A DNA stretch of 41,027 nucleotides, taken from NCBI GenBank assembly GCA_964528305.1, contig CAZGSD010000008.1, positions 1 to 41,027 of the forward strand, in the 5' to 3' direction. The notes below the pieces were generated by a model. The model made no database searches, was not told the DNA's origin, and saw nothing but the letters and a program-made list of their open reading frames with translations. The stretch's first letter is position 1; every line of letters starts with the position of its first letter. This stretch comes from CAZGSD01 sp964528305. Lineage in GTDB: Bacteria; Patescibacteriota; Gracilibacteria; UBA1369. Below, piece by piece: positions 1 through 7,926 of this stretch. The translations under genes were made by a program, and so were the position numbers.

Positions 1-5
1 TGTCG

Positions 6-62
6 ATAGATGTCTATAGACGTCGGTGGACATCTATAGTCAGGCCTGCTATACTGTCGACA
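6..62 (+). promoter_or_regulatory. promoter with overlapping palindromic operator-like sites
   Basis: A sigma-70-like promoter is visible: TGGACA at 27-32, a 17-bp spacer and TATACT at 50-55, predicting transcription from about 62, some 27 nt before the ATG at 89. An inverted repeat (ATAGATGTC at 6-14 and GACATCTAT at 29-37) overlaps the -35 box. Inside its left half lies the perfect palindrome GTCTATAGAC (12-21). A second palindrome, CTGTCGACAG (54-63), covers the start region. The arrangement suits repressor control, possibly autoregulation by the HTH protein downstream; that role is inference. Confidence 0.5.
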
Positions 63-88
63 GTGGGCTCATTTATTTAATTCCACTT

Positions 89-790
89 ATGCTGAAAGTT
101 ATTGATCGCAAACAGGCTGCCGACTTACTCAATGTATCCATTCGTACCATCGATAGATACATTCACAAAGGCACTTTATCCAAAGAGGAAATCAATGGGC
201 GTATTTTCATACCACTGGACGATTTGAATCCACTGCTGGAGCAAAAGAAAATACAAAATCAGTATTTATCCCATCTATCATCAGAGAGTAAAAAACAACA
301 ATCCCGTCACGGCCGTATCAAATCCGCAGAGCCGGAGGCGATGGGGGAGTCAGCTATGGATTCCAGCATCGAGGCTACTTATACCGATAAAAGCTATCCA
401 GCAACATTATCCACCGTCAGTGGCGGTAATGATATTTATCAAAAACTCTATCAGGAATTACAAGAGGAGTTAAAGGTTAAGCAGGAGCGTTTAGAAGGGG
501 CCAATTATCGGGTGGGGCAACTAGAGGGCTTGCTCAAAGAAAGCGTGCCTATTCTAGAGTATCGCCAGGCTATCGGTTTGGAAGAGCAAAAGAGGCAGGA
601 ATTAGAAAATGTTTTAAAAAATTTCGAGCAGCAAAATGAATTACTCAGTCAAACTTTAGATTCAAAAAAGGTCGAAATAGACCAGGTCAGCGAAAAATTA
701 GCCACCGAGAAATTCAACAAAAAAGTTTTTGTCATCATTCTTGTTATTCTGTTTCTGCTGCAGCCTTTGTGGATTATATTTCCGGCTTGA
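89..790 (+). CDS. tail-anchored HTH (excisionase/MerR-like) coiled-coil protein
   Basis: Predicted 233-aa protein. An N-terminal helix-turn-helix of the excisionase/MerR-like HTH_17 type covers about residues 3-50 (DRKQAADLLNVSIRTIDRYI followed by a short wing). A polar linker comes next, then a long coiled coil rich in Glu, Gln and Lys, and one hydrophobic C-terminal segment (VFVIILVILFLLQPLWIIF) that should act as a tail anchor. I chose the ATG at 89 over a GTG at 26 because the HTH starts directly after it and a promoter places the transcript start near 62. The 3' end overlaps the convergent DUF881 gene by 17 bp. The architecture suggests a DNA-binding protein held at the membrane, either a regulator or a chromosome tether. 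A similar HTH-coiled-coil gene lies at 38955-39392 before a PBP gene. The target is unknown. Confidence 0.75.
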   Translation: MLKVIDRKQAADLLNVSIRTIDRYIHKGTLSKEEINGRIFIPLDDLNPLLEQKKIQNQYLSHLSSESKKQQSRHGRIKSAEPEAMGESAMDSSIEATYTDKSYPATLSTVSGGNDIYQKLYQELQEELKVKQERLEGANYRVGQLEGLLKESVPILEYRQAIGLEEQKRQELENVLKNFEQQNELLSQTLDSKKVEIDQVSEKLATEKFNKKVFVIILVILFLLQPLWIIFPA

Positions 791-1436
791 TATTGCTTTT
801 CAGATTTAATTTATCCAGCGATTCTATCTTGATAAGATAATCTGGTTTACTGCTTTGTATTCTAGATAGAACAGCACCACGCAGCTTCATCGAGTCAGTT
901 AAATTGTTTTTATCGCCAATAGCTTCAAAAACAAAAGGCGTTGCCAGTATTTCTCCCTTGAACAAAATTTGGCCATTAGGTAGAGCGTCAAACCCGGTAT
1001 TGCCGGCATCATAACGTATACCATTGATGCTAATAGCTTCCGCTCCAGATAGTAATAATTCATTAACCAAATCGGTCAGCCATAATGTCTCCAATGCGCC
1101 GCTAATGGTGATACGAACTCCTTCGCCGCTGGCCGCCAGCTCCCCAGTCATAATTCTATAAGTTTCAATCTCTTTCCTAATATTTTCCAACAAAGTTTCC
1201 CGATCCGAGCTGGCGGCCAACTCCTTTTCGAGCGCCTCTACCTGTTCGGTCAGGCCTTGTGTATTTTTTTTAGCAATTTGAATTTCCCTAAATACACTCA
1301 CCCGGCTTTCACGATTGTAATAAATGTTGGCTTGGCTAACCGAGCGCGATTGCGAAATAAAAAGGCCGCCCATCAAAAGGCCGGTTCCCAGCATATAGCC
1401 AGCTCTCTGCCAATCATTTGATGTCATTTTGAGCAT
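774..1436 (-). CDS. DUF881 family membrane-anchored protein (second of two)
   Basis: 220-aa protein with one N-terminal membrane segment (about residues 12-28), a coiled coil (about 45-90) and a C-terminal DUF881 domain. The domain is recognised by the pattern GEGVRITISG, then LVNELLLSGAEAISINGIR, then a late small beta region around LATPFVFEAIGD. DUF881 proteins (YlxW/YlxX in Bacillus) usually sit near division and cell-wall genes; their biochemical role is unsettled. It is the last gene of a leftward run murL-murD-DUF881-DUF881 and overlaps the preceding paralogue by 23 bp, so translational coupling is likely. No Shine-Dalgarno site is visible. The C terminus overlaps the convergent HTH gene. 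Confidence 0.8.
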   Translation of the reverse strand: MLKMTSNDWQRAGYMLGTGLLMGGLFISQSRSVSQANIYYNRESRVSVFREIQIAKKNTQGLTEQVEALEKELAASSDRETLLENIRKEIETYRIMTGELAASGEGVRITISGALETLWLTDLVNELLLSGAEAISINGIRYDAGNTGFDALPNGQILFKGEILATPFVFEAIGDKNNLTDSMKLRGAVLSRIQSSKPDYLIKIESLDKLNLKSNIKPEI

Positions 1437-2139
1437 ATTTCAATAAATAAGCGCCGTCATATACCGGCAGGGTAATTAGGCTTAAACTTTGCATTTCCAG
1501 TCCCAACTCTTTTTTGAGTATTCTAGCGTACAAATCAGGATAAGCTGATTTGTCACCCAGTCGAGCGGCAATCAATTCACTATCACCAATTACATTAATT
1601 TCCAGAGGTGCGTAAACTTTTACTTTATTAACCATTATGTCGCTTCCCACGGCATTGATAGTTGTGCTGGGTGTAATGCGTTGATTATTAACACTAATTC
1701 CTTCTACTTTGGCGGTACGTAGCAAATTAATCAAATCACGCAAATCCGCCGCATGCACCAAATTGAGATTGGATTCTGGCTTGGCCGTCTGACCCTCGGA
1801 TAAAATCAGTCGCACACCAGCTCCACGCAACTTCGTCAGTCCCAATTTTTCACGCAGTGGATCAAGTATGGATAAACTGGCCTGATCAGCCGCCCGTGTC
1901 AGTTTTTGGCGATTTTCTTCTATGCGCGTACGCAGTTGGGCTATCCTGTCCTGCAAAATCTTTTTTTCCTCATCAAAATCCGCCATCAAAGCTTCCTGGG
2001 CCTTCAATTCATCAATTAAATAAGAATTAGCCGTCACCGAACTCTGAAATTGCGCCGCTACCAGCAGGCCTATCATCAAACCAGCCAGTATAAAACTGAT
2101 CATTAGCGGTGATAAAGCTGGGAGTTTTTTCTCGCTCAT
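1414..2139 (-). CDS. DUF881 family membrane-anchored protein (first of two)
   Basis: 241-aa protein with an N-terminal transmembrane segment (about residues 10-30), a coiled coil (about 40-85) and a DUF881 domain recognised by LRGAGVRLILSEG, DLINLLRTAKVEGISVNNQR and YAPLEINVIGD. It is a tandem paralogue of the following gene, with the same order of parts, so the pair looks like a duplication that may form a heteromeric envelope complex. It lies 24 bp downstream of murD on the same strand and is probably co-transcribed with the MurL/MurD precursor genes. In Firmicutes, DUF881 genes lie close to ftsA/ftsZ-type clusters; here the link is to mur genes. Confidence 0.82.
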   Translation of the reverse strand: MSEKKLPALSPLMISFILAGLMIGLLVAAQFQSSVTANSYLIDELKAQEALMADFDEEKKILQDRIAQLRTRIEENRQKLTRAADQASLSILDPLREKLGLTKLRGAGVRLILSEGQTAKPESNLNLVHAADLRDLINLLRTAKVEGISVNNQRITPSTTINAVGSDIMVNKVKVYAPLEINVIGDSELIAARLGDKSAYPDLYARILKKELGLEMQSLSLITLPVYDGAYLLKYAQNDIK

Positions 2140-2163
2140 ACCCAGATTTTAAGGCACTTTACT

Positions 2164-3582
2164 TCACTTGTGAAGGAAACTTCTCACAGCTTCTTTGAAG
2201 CGGCGCCCTCTTTCCTCAAAATTTTTGAATAAATTATAGCTGGGAGCGGCGCAGGACATTAAACAAATTCGGCCGGGTTTCGTCATTTGATAGGCTAACT
2301 CCACCGCCTCTTCCATATTTTTCACATCTCTCAGATCCGGAGGCGTGGTGTTGCTTTGCTCGGCTGCCAACTTCACCGCCTCAGTGATTTTCCAGCCAGT
2401 ATCGGGTAATAATAACAAATTTTCTATACCAGCCGCCAAAATTTTTTCCGCCAATTGTTCAAATTGATATCCCCTGTCCATCCCTCCAGCAATCAATGTA
2501 GAGATCTGCTGCTCTTGTAATGCCTCTATAGCCGCTATAGTTGACTCCGGTGTAGTTGAAATAGCATCATTATAAAAAGTAATATCCTGAAACACGCCGA
2601 CTTTTTCCAAGCGATGCTCTAGTGGTTGGAAATCTCGCATCGCCTGTTGAAAAACTGCCAAAGGCACTTGAAAAAGCCGCGCCACTTCATAGACGGCCAG
2701 TATATTTTCCAGATTGTGTTTACCCTGCAGCTGAATTTCATCGCCATCAATTATAATCTGTCCGTCTACTCGGGCTTTATTATTTTCGATAAAACTATGG
2801 GTATTATTAAAAGGTTGTAGACGCCATTTTATAGCCGTTTGGCCATCACTTGAGTGTCGCTCAAAATAATTTTTATATTCCGGTGTTCGGGCATTATAAA
2901 TCACTGTTTGAGTCTCTTGCCGGGTAGATAAATCGGCTTCCACGAGGCGCGTTTTCGCTTTGAAATAATTACCCAGATTTTCATGATAATCCAGGTGTTC
3001 AGGGAAAAAATTCACTAGTACAGCTATCGAAGCCCCGCCCTGAAAATCTTCCAACTGATAACTGGACATTTCAAACACATAGAGGCGGTCAGCGGCATCC
3101 TGCTCATCCAGAAAATCCAGGGCGGGGCGGCCTATATTCCCCACTAATTCCACTTCTCTGCCCGCAGCCCGCAATACAGCATGAATCAGGCTGGCAGTGG
3201 TGCTTTTTCCTTTTGAACCGGTCACAGCTATCACTCGTCCTTTTTTAAGAGCAAAAAATATATTGGTAGCACTTAGCATTTGCACGCCGGACTGTACGGC
3301 ATCCACCAAAGCAGGTAGTCGGGGATTAATACCAGGAGATTTAATAATCAAATCATACTGCTTCAAATCACTCAGGTAGTCAGGCCCCAGATGTAATCTT
3401 TCAGCAGCTACTCCTTTTAACCAGTTTTTTTCTTCCTCCGTCATCTCGGCTAAGGATCGTTTATCCGCAATATCTGGAGATAAATCCGGCAGTTCTCTTT
3501 GCAAAAACCTCCAAACGCTCTGGCCTTCTTTACCCAGTCCCAAAATTAATACCTTTTTACCTAGCCAATCCATGAGTTTCAT
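2164..3582 (-). CDS. murD: MurD-family UDP-MurNAc-L-Ala:glutamate ligase, probably MurD2 type
   Basis: 472-aa Mur ligase. It shows the N-terminal Rossmann region (KKVLILGLGKEGQSVW), the ATP P-loop TGSKGKST at residues 121-128, the central-domain stretch VLVNFFPEHLDYH and the late motif YNDAISTTPEST. MurD ligases add glutamate to UDP-MurNAc-L-Ala in the cytoplasm. Its ATG overlaps the stop of the upstream MurL gene (ATGA, 3579-3582), so the two are translationally coupled. In Xanthomonas the MurL partner is a MurD2 that adds L-Glu, which MurL then epimerises to D-Glu. By context this copy is probably MurD2-like, but L- or D-Glu preference cannot be read from the sequence by eye. Confidence 0.92.
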   Translation of the reverse strand: MKLMDWLGKKVLILGLGKEGQSVWRFLQRELPDLSPDIADKRSLAEMTEEEKNWLKGVAAERLHLGPDYLSDLKQYDLIIKSPGINPRLPALVDAVQSGVQMLSATNIFFALKKGRVIAVTGSKGKSTTASLIHAVLRAAGREVELVGNIGRPALDFLDEQDAADRLYVFEMSSYQLEDFQGGASIAVLVNFFPEHLDYHENLGNYFKAKTRLVEADLSTRQETQTVIYNARTPEYKNYFERHSSDGQTAIKWRLQPFNNTHSFIENNKARVDGQIIIDGDEIQLQGKHNLENILAVYEVARLFQVPLAVFQQAMRDFQPLEHRLEKVGVFQDITFYNDAISTTPESTIAAIEALQEQQISTLIAGGMDRGYQFEQLAEKILAAGIENLLLLPDTGWKITEAVKLAAEQSNTTPPDLRDVKNMEEAVELAYQMTKPGRICLMSCAAPSYNLFKNFEERGRRFKEAVRSFLHK

Positions 3583-4973
3583 AAATTCTCCAGATATTTT
3601 CTAAAACGCTCCGGCACCATCACCGCTTCCTGTGGAGCCATAATTTCTTGCTGCCATTCCTCCCAGTCCACTTCTCCCAATTGCTGCTGCCATTCTCTCA
3701 AAAATATTTTAACCAGTTCATCCTCCAGCCAATCAGGTTTTTGCGCTATCATCCACATGGCTATTCGAGATTCCTCCACTGTGCCAACGCATTCAAAAGG
3801 TTTAAAGTCTCTCAAACCAAGTATCTCTTCATACAGTTGGCGCAACTCCGGCAAATTCAGCATATTCACGCCAAAAATAGTCAACAATTTTTCTCGAGGC
3901 ACGAAAGGTGCCAGTATTAAAAATACAAAAGCACATTTAGGACAATGTCCACACCACAGTCCAGTCATACCACTTCCCGCCAACCGAAAATTAGCGTTAC
4001 AGCTGGTAAAAATCGGAGCATAGCTATCGAAATTTGGCAGGCCGGCCATCAGTTCGGCTATACGTAATTCATTAAAAGAGCGCAACAAGCTGAAGTACTC
4101 CACCTCCGTAGAAATATTTTCCCATACATACTGACGGAAGTCAGCTTCAAACTCCTCACTCTTGGAATATTGATGATTGATATCCAGTCCCTGCCAGAAT
4201 AGCTGGCCGCTGTTAGCAGATTTTTCTAAAGACATCACTATATAGCGATGGTCGGTCAGTAGGGCGCAAATCACCAATAAAAAAGAAATATAGCCGGTGA
4301 TAGGTACGTGACCGTTGTAAGCGCCCTCCTTATTCATTTCTAGTAGGCGGGGGGCAATCTGTCGCTGTACTATCAAACGGGGGCGGCCAATCATTGCCGA
4401 AGTGGCCCGTATAGGCTCCGAGTCGCGCAGGGAAAACAAAGTGATTTCTTCATTGTTTGCTTTTAATATCTCTGCGGATACTAAAGAATCCTTGCCTCCA
4501 CCTATTGGCAGCAGACAGCGCTCGCGCAGGTGATGTTGCTGATTGAGAGATTCGCTCTTTCGTAGCACCCCCTCACCCATCTCAGCAGCCACCGGGAAAT
4601 TAATCAAATCCTGAAAATCAATATTGTTGGTATAAAAAAACTCTCCTAGTCCCAGCTGATAGGTTTTTTGCCAAAAAACAGCCTGATCCGGCGTCAAAGC
4701 CAGGCCACTGATTCTCGGTGGCAACCAGGCCTTGTAATAACTAACCCCCGCCATGATGTGCAAGGCTGCCAAAGCTCTATCCAAAGCCTCTTTATCCGCC
4801 CTATCCCAGTCGGCTCGTGATAGTGGAATATGCAGTTTTTCTTGAAAATGTTCGCGACCATCCAAACTATAATTCAATTCAATTTCACACACCTCCCTAG
4901 TTTGATCGAAAGTCACTAGGTAGGTATCAAAAGAAAAACATTGATAGCGTAGCGGTGGACGTTTTAGTTTCAT
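3579..4973 (-). CDS. murL: MurL, UDP-MurNAc-L-Ala-L-Glu epimerase
   Basis: 464-aa protein. The N-terminal half is a beta-rich MurL-type region. An ATP-binding PP-loop-like motif LLPIGGGKDSLVS follows (GGGKDS at residues 158-163), then a C-terminal region with a Cys cluster, WCGHCPKCAF. This matches MurL, which converts the terminal L-Glu of UDP-MurNAc-L-Ala-L-Glu to D-Glu in an ATP-dependent reaction and so bypasses glutamate racemase (MurI). The next gene, murD, overlaps it by 4 bp (ATGA), the expected partner. It is transcribed divergently from the PAP2-kinase gene, with only 44 bp between the two start codons and the palindrome GTCTATAGAC (4983-4992) in that gap. The start ATG has no Shine-Dalgarno upstream. 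Confidence 0.85.
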   Translation of the reverse strand: MKLKRPPLRYQCFSFDTYLVTFDQTREVCEIELNYSLDGREHFQEKLHIPLSRADWDRADKEALDRALAALHIMAGVSYYKAWLPPRISGLALTPDQAVFWQKTYQLGLGEFFYTNNIDFQDLINFPVAAEMGEGVLRKSESLNQQHHLRERCLLPIGGGKDSLVSAEILKANNEEITLFSLRDSEPIRATSAMIGRPRLIVQRQIAPRLLEMNKEGAYNGHVPITGYISFLLVICALLTDHRYIVMSLEKSANSGQLFWQGLDINHQYSKSEEFEADFRQYVWENISTEVEYFSLLRSFNELRIAELMAGLPNFDSYAPIFTSCNANFRLAGSGMTGLWCGHCPKCAFVFLILAPFVPREKLLTIFGVNMLNLPELRQLYEEILGLRDFKPFECVGTVEESRIAMWMIAQKPDWLEDELVKIFLREWQQQLGEVDWEEWQQEIMAPQEAVMVPERFRKYLENL

Positions 4974-4980
4974 CCGGTGA

Positions 4981-5017
4981 TTGTCTATAGACTAATCGGG
5001 TAGTATATTAGCACAGT
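4981..5017 (+). promoter_or_regulatory. divergent promoter region with GTCTATAGAC palindrome; leaderless-type promoter for the PAP2 gene
   Basis: TTGTCT (4981-4986), a 17-bp spacer and TATATT (5004-5009) form a promoter. Its predicted start (about 5016) falls within 2 nt of the ATG at 5018, so the transcript would be essentially leaderless. The perfect palindrome GTCTATAGAC (4983-4992) overlaps the -35 box. The same 10-mer occurs in the promoter region at 12-21. Binding here could affect both the rightward gene and leftward murL. Confidence 0.5.
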
Positions 5018-6193
5018 ATGGAACAAAAACCTTATCAAATCGCACCGTATTCACTGGTCGCCATCTTGCTAGTCACCATAACGCTTTTTTTTGATAATAG
5101 TTTATTGCGTCACGGGGTTGGTTTGCGGTTTTCCTGGTTAGACGGTCTGATGCTTTATCTCACCGATTTCGGCCTGCTTTTTTTTGCCATAGTTATGGCC
5201 GTCAGTCTGTTAATACACCGTCAGTGGCGTTGGTTGGCTTTGTTGACACTCAGTCTGGCTCTCAGTTTTGAAATTAGCTATTTGTTGAAATTAATTTTTC
5301 AGGTACCACGGCCCTATTTCACTATGGAGCTGGCTACTATTCCTTTGACTCAGGCTGCTGGATATTCTTTCCCCAGTCTACATGCAGCTTTCTGTCTCGG
5401 GACCTTACCATTTTTACGACATATTTTTGTCAAACGCTGGCAGACCGCCGGCGCCGCTATTCTAGCCCTAACCATCGCTTATAGCCGGGCCTATCTGGGC
5501 GTGCATTATTTTTCGGATATACTCGCCGGCGGTCTGATCGGCTATGGCTTTTCCCATTTGATTATCTGGGCCGAAGAACAATATAGCCTGACCAGCTGGT
5601 TTTTGGGGCATGTCAAAAGTAAGCTGGAGTTACGTCGGCAGATCGCGCATCTATTGGTAGGCGTTTTGGTGGTCTTTTTGATCGAATTAAAACTACTGAC
5701 GCCCGGCCTGCTCCTGCCCCTTTTGTTACTTGGATTCCTACTCTCCTGGACCTGCAAAAAATATCGGCCTCCGCTGCTCTACGATTTATTACAGCTTTTT
5801 GAGCGTCCACAGGATTTGGCTAATTTCCCCGGCCGTGGATTTATTTATTTACTGTTGGGATCCTATCTAAGTTTGTTGATTTTCCCAATTACCATAGCCA
5901 AAGGCGCTATCATGGTGCTGGCGGTGGGGGATTCTATATCACATTTAGTAGGACGCTATTTCGGACACACCAAAGTGCCTTTCAGCAATAACAAAATGCT
6001 CGAAGGTACCATCGTGGCTATTATTTTTTCCACACTTGGCACCCTACTTTTCGTCAATTTCAGTCAGGCTTTTTTAGCCTCTCTCCTAACCATCTCCCTG
6101 GAATCCATCTATCCAGAAAAACTCTCCCGCCACCTGGATGACAATATACTCATGCCACTGCTGGCAGGGATGATTATGATCTTGATAGGCTAG
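5018..6193 (+). CDS. PAP2 phosphatase fused to dolichol/phytol-kinase-like CTP-dependent kinase
   Basis: 391-aa polytopic membrane protein with two enzyme-like halves. The N-terminal half carries the PAP2 signatures: K91-x6-R98-P99, PSLH (119-122, in place of PSGH), and S156-R157-x5-H163-x3-D167. PAP2 enzymes dephosphorylate lipid pyrophosphates such as undecaprenyl-PP on the outer membrane face. The C-terminal half (about 205-391) resembles the dolichol kinase/phytol kinase/CDP-diglyceride family: VGDS (303-306), GRYFG (312-316), KMLEGT (326-331) and DDN (374-376). One chain may therefore recycle the cell-wall lipid carrier both from its pyrophosphate and from free polyprenol; that combined role is inference. 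It lies opposite murL, consistent with peptidoglycan synthesis. No frameshift or stop separates the halves. Confidence 0.82.
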   Translation: MEQKPYQIAPYSLVAILLVTITLFFDNSLLRHGVGLRFSWLDGLMLYLTDFGLLFFAIVMAVSLLIHRQWRWLALLTLSLALSFEISYLLKLIFQVPRPYFTMELATIPLTQAAGYSFPSLHAAFCLGTLPFLRHIFVKRWQTAGAAILALTIAYSRAYLGVHYFSDILAGGLIGYGFSHLIIWAEEQYSLTSWFLGHVKSKLELRRQIAHLLVGVLVVFLIELKLLTPGLLLPLLLLGFLLSWTCKKYRPPLLYDLLQLFERPQDLANFPGRGFIYLLLGSYLSLLIFPITIAKGAIMVLAVGDSISHLVGRYFGHTKVPFSNNKMLEGTIVAIIFSTLGTLLFVNFSQAFLASLLTISLESIYPEKLSRHLDDNILMPLLAGMIMILIG

Positions 6194-6263
6194 TAAGCTA
6201 TTTATTTTTTACCAAGCATCAGTTATAGTTTTCCCCGCTTAAGCATCTTATTTTCTCAGTAAC

Positions 6264-7850
6264 ATGTCTAAATCAGCCAATCAATCCAAAGCAGCCCCCA
6301 CGCCAGTAACAGAAGTAAAAAATCCCAGCAGCGAATTTAATGACCGTCAAGGCAAACTCGAGGAGCTGCGTGCTGCGAATATCAATCCCTATGCCGCCCG
6401 TTTTGAGCGCACTCACACTGCTGCTGACCTCACCACGGAGAGTAATGCCTCCACCACCGCCAATCACCCCGCCCCCCGTCTACTGGATCAAATCACCGCC
6501 GATCCCCGCCCCACCATCAAGTTAGCGGGCCGCCTCACCCTGATGCGCCCGCACGGCAAATTAACTTTTGCTCATCTCAAAGATCACACCGGCAAAATTC
6601 AAATCTGTTTTATGCAGGATTTTGTCGGGCTGGAAGCCTATAAACTCCTGCGCAAAATTGACATTGGCGATTTTTTGGGCGTGCAGGGAGAATTATTTCT
6701 AACCAAACATGGTGAGATAACTCTATTGGTCAAAGAATATACTTTGCTCAGCAAAACTCTCCGTCCACTGCCAGAAAAATTCCATGGTCTCTCCGACACC
6801 GAAACCAAATATCGCTATCGTTATCTGGATTTACTGGCAGATGAAAACACCTGGAAACGTTTCCAATTCCGCACCGCCCTCATCCGCGCCATGCGTGAAT
6901 ACCTGGATCAGCATGGCTTTGCCGAAGTAGAAACACCTATTCTTACCAGTATTGCTTCTGGCGCCGCTGCTATGCCTTTTCAGACACATCATCAGGCTTT
7001 GGATATACCGATGTATTTACGCATCGCACCAGAAACTTATCTCAAACGCTGCATAGTCGGTGGATATGACCGTGTTTATGAATTCGCCAAATGTTTCCGC
7101 AATGAGGGGATAGATCCCAGTCATCTGCAGGAATTCACCATGCTGGAATATTACGCCTCTTATTGGGATTTCCAGGACAATATGGACTTTACTGAGGCCA
7201 TGATCAAAACTGTCTTGGAGAAATTATTAGGCGGTTTAAAAGTGGAGACTCGCGACCGTAATGGAGAGCTGCAGGTGATCGATTTTAGCGGTAAATGGCC
7301 ACGCCACAATTTTGCTGAATTGATCAAAAAAGATAGTGGCATCGATATATTGGAGCATTATGGGGACGCTCTATCATTACTAAAAGCAGCTAAAGCAAAA
7401 GGCATTAAAATAGAAAAAGGCGAAAATATGGGCTATGGCAATCTCTGCGACGCGCTCTACAAAAAAGTCAGCCGCCCTCACCTGATACAACCCTGTTTTG
7501 TCATCAGCCACCCCGTGGATACTAAACCGCTGGCGCGTCGCTCTGACTCAGATCCTCGCCTGGCCGATACTTTTCAGTTGCTGGTCAATACCTGGGAAGT
7601 TATCAATGCTTATTCAGAGCTGGTTGATCCAGTGGATCAGCGCGAACGTTTGGAGCGTCAGGCCGCTGCCAAAGAGGCCGGTGATGAGGAAGCCATGCCT
7701 ATGGACGAGGACTATCTCTACGCCATGGAACATGGTATGCCACCAATGAGCGGTTGGGGCATGGGCATAGACCGTTTCACCGCCCTGCTTACTCAACAGG
7801 ACAATCTCAAAGACACAGTGCTTTTCCCTATTATGAAGCCTCTACATTAA
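6264..7850 (+). CDS. lysS: lysyl-tRNA synthetase, class II
   Basis: 528-aa class II LysRS, which charges tRNA-Lys with lysine. An N-terminal low-complexity extension (about 1-60) precedes the OB-fold anticodon-binding domain (about 80-170: IKLAGRLTLMRPHGKLTFAHL). The catalytic core follows: motif 1 near VETPILTSIASGAAAMPF, motif 2 FRNEGIDPSHLQEFTMLEYY and motif 3 GWGMGIDRFTALLT near the C terminus. Motif 2 has HLQEFT where HNPEFT is usual. The length is slightly above the usual ~500 aa because of the N-terminal tail. The ATG at 6264 follows an AT-rich leader without a Shine-Dalgarno site. A tRNA-Lys(UUU) gene is present at 31432. Confidence 0.96.
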   Translation: MSKSANQSKAAPTPVTEVKNPSSEFNDRQGKLEELRAANINPYAARFERTHTAADLTTESNASTTANHPAPRLLDQITADPRPTIKLAGRLTLMRPHGKLTFAHLKDHTGKIQICFMQDFVGLEAYKLLRKIDIGDFLGVQGELFLTKHGEITLLVKEYTLLSKTLRPLPEKFHGLSDTETKYRYRYLDLLADENTWKRFQFRTALIRAMREYLDQHGFAEVETPILTSIASGAAAMPFQTHHQALDIPMYLRIAPETYLKRCIVGGYDRVYEFAKCFRNEGIDPSHLQEFTMLEYYASYWDFQDNMDFTEAMIKTVLEKLLGGLKVETRDRNGELQVIDFSGKWPRHNFAELIKKDSGIDILEHYGDALSLLKAAKAKGIKIEKGENMGYGNLCDALYKKVSRPHLIQPCFVISHPVDTKPLARRSDSDPRLADTFQLLVNTWEVINAYSELVDPVDQRERLERQAAAKEAGDEEAMPMDEDYLYAMEHGMPPMSGWGMGIDRFTALLTQQDNLKDTVLFPIMKPLH

Positions 7851-7926
7851 CCCCAGTCTGGCCAAGTTAGAAAAACATTGTCCATGCCAATTCACGTGCA
7901 TTCAAAAACACAATTGAACGACAAAA

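Noticed and set aside
26..88. GTG start at 26 for the first HTH gene
   Set aside because: It lies inside the inverted repeat and upstream of the predicted transcript start; the HTH begins directly after the ATG at 89.
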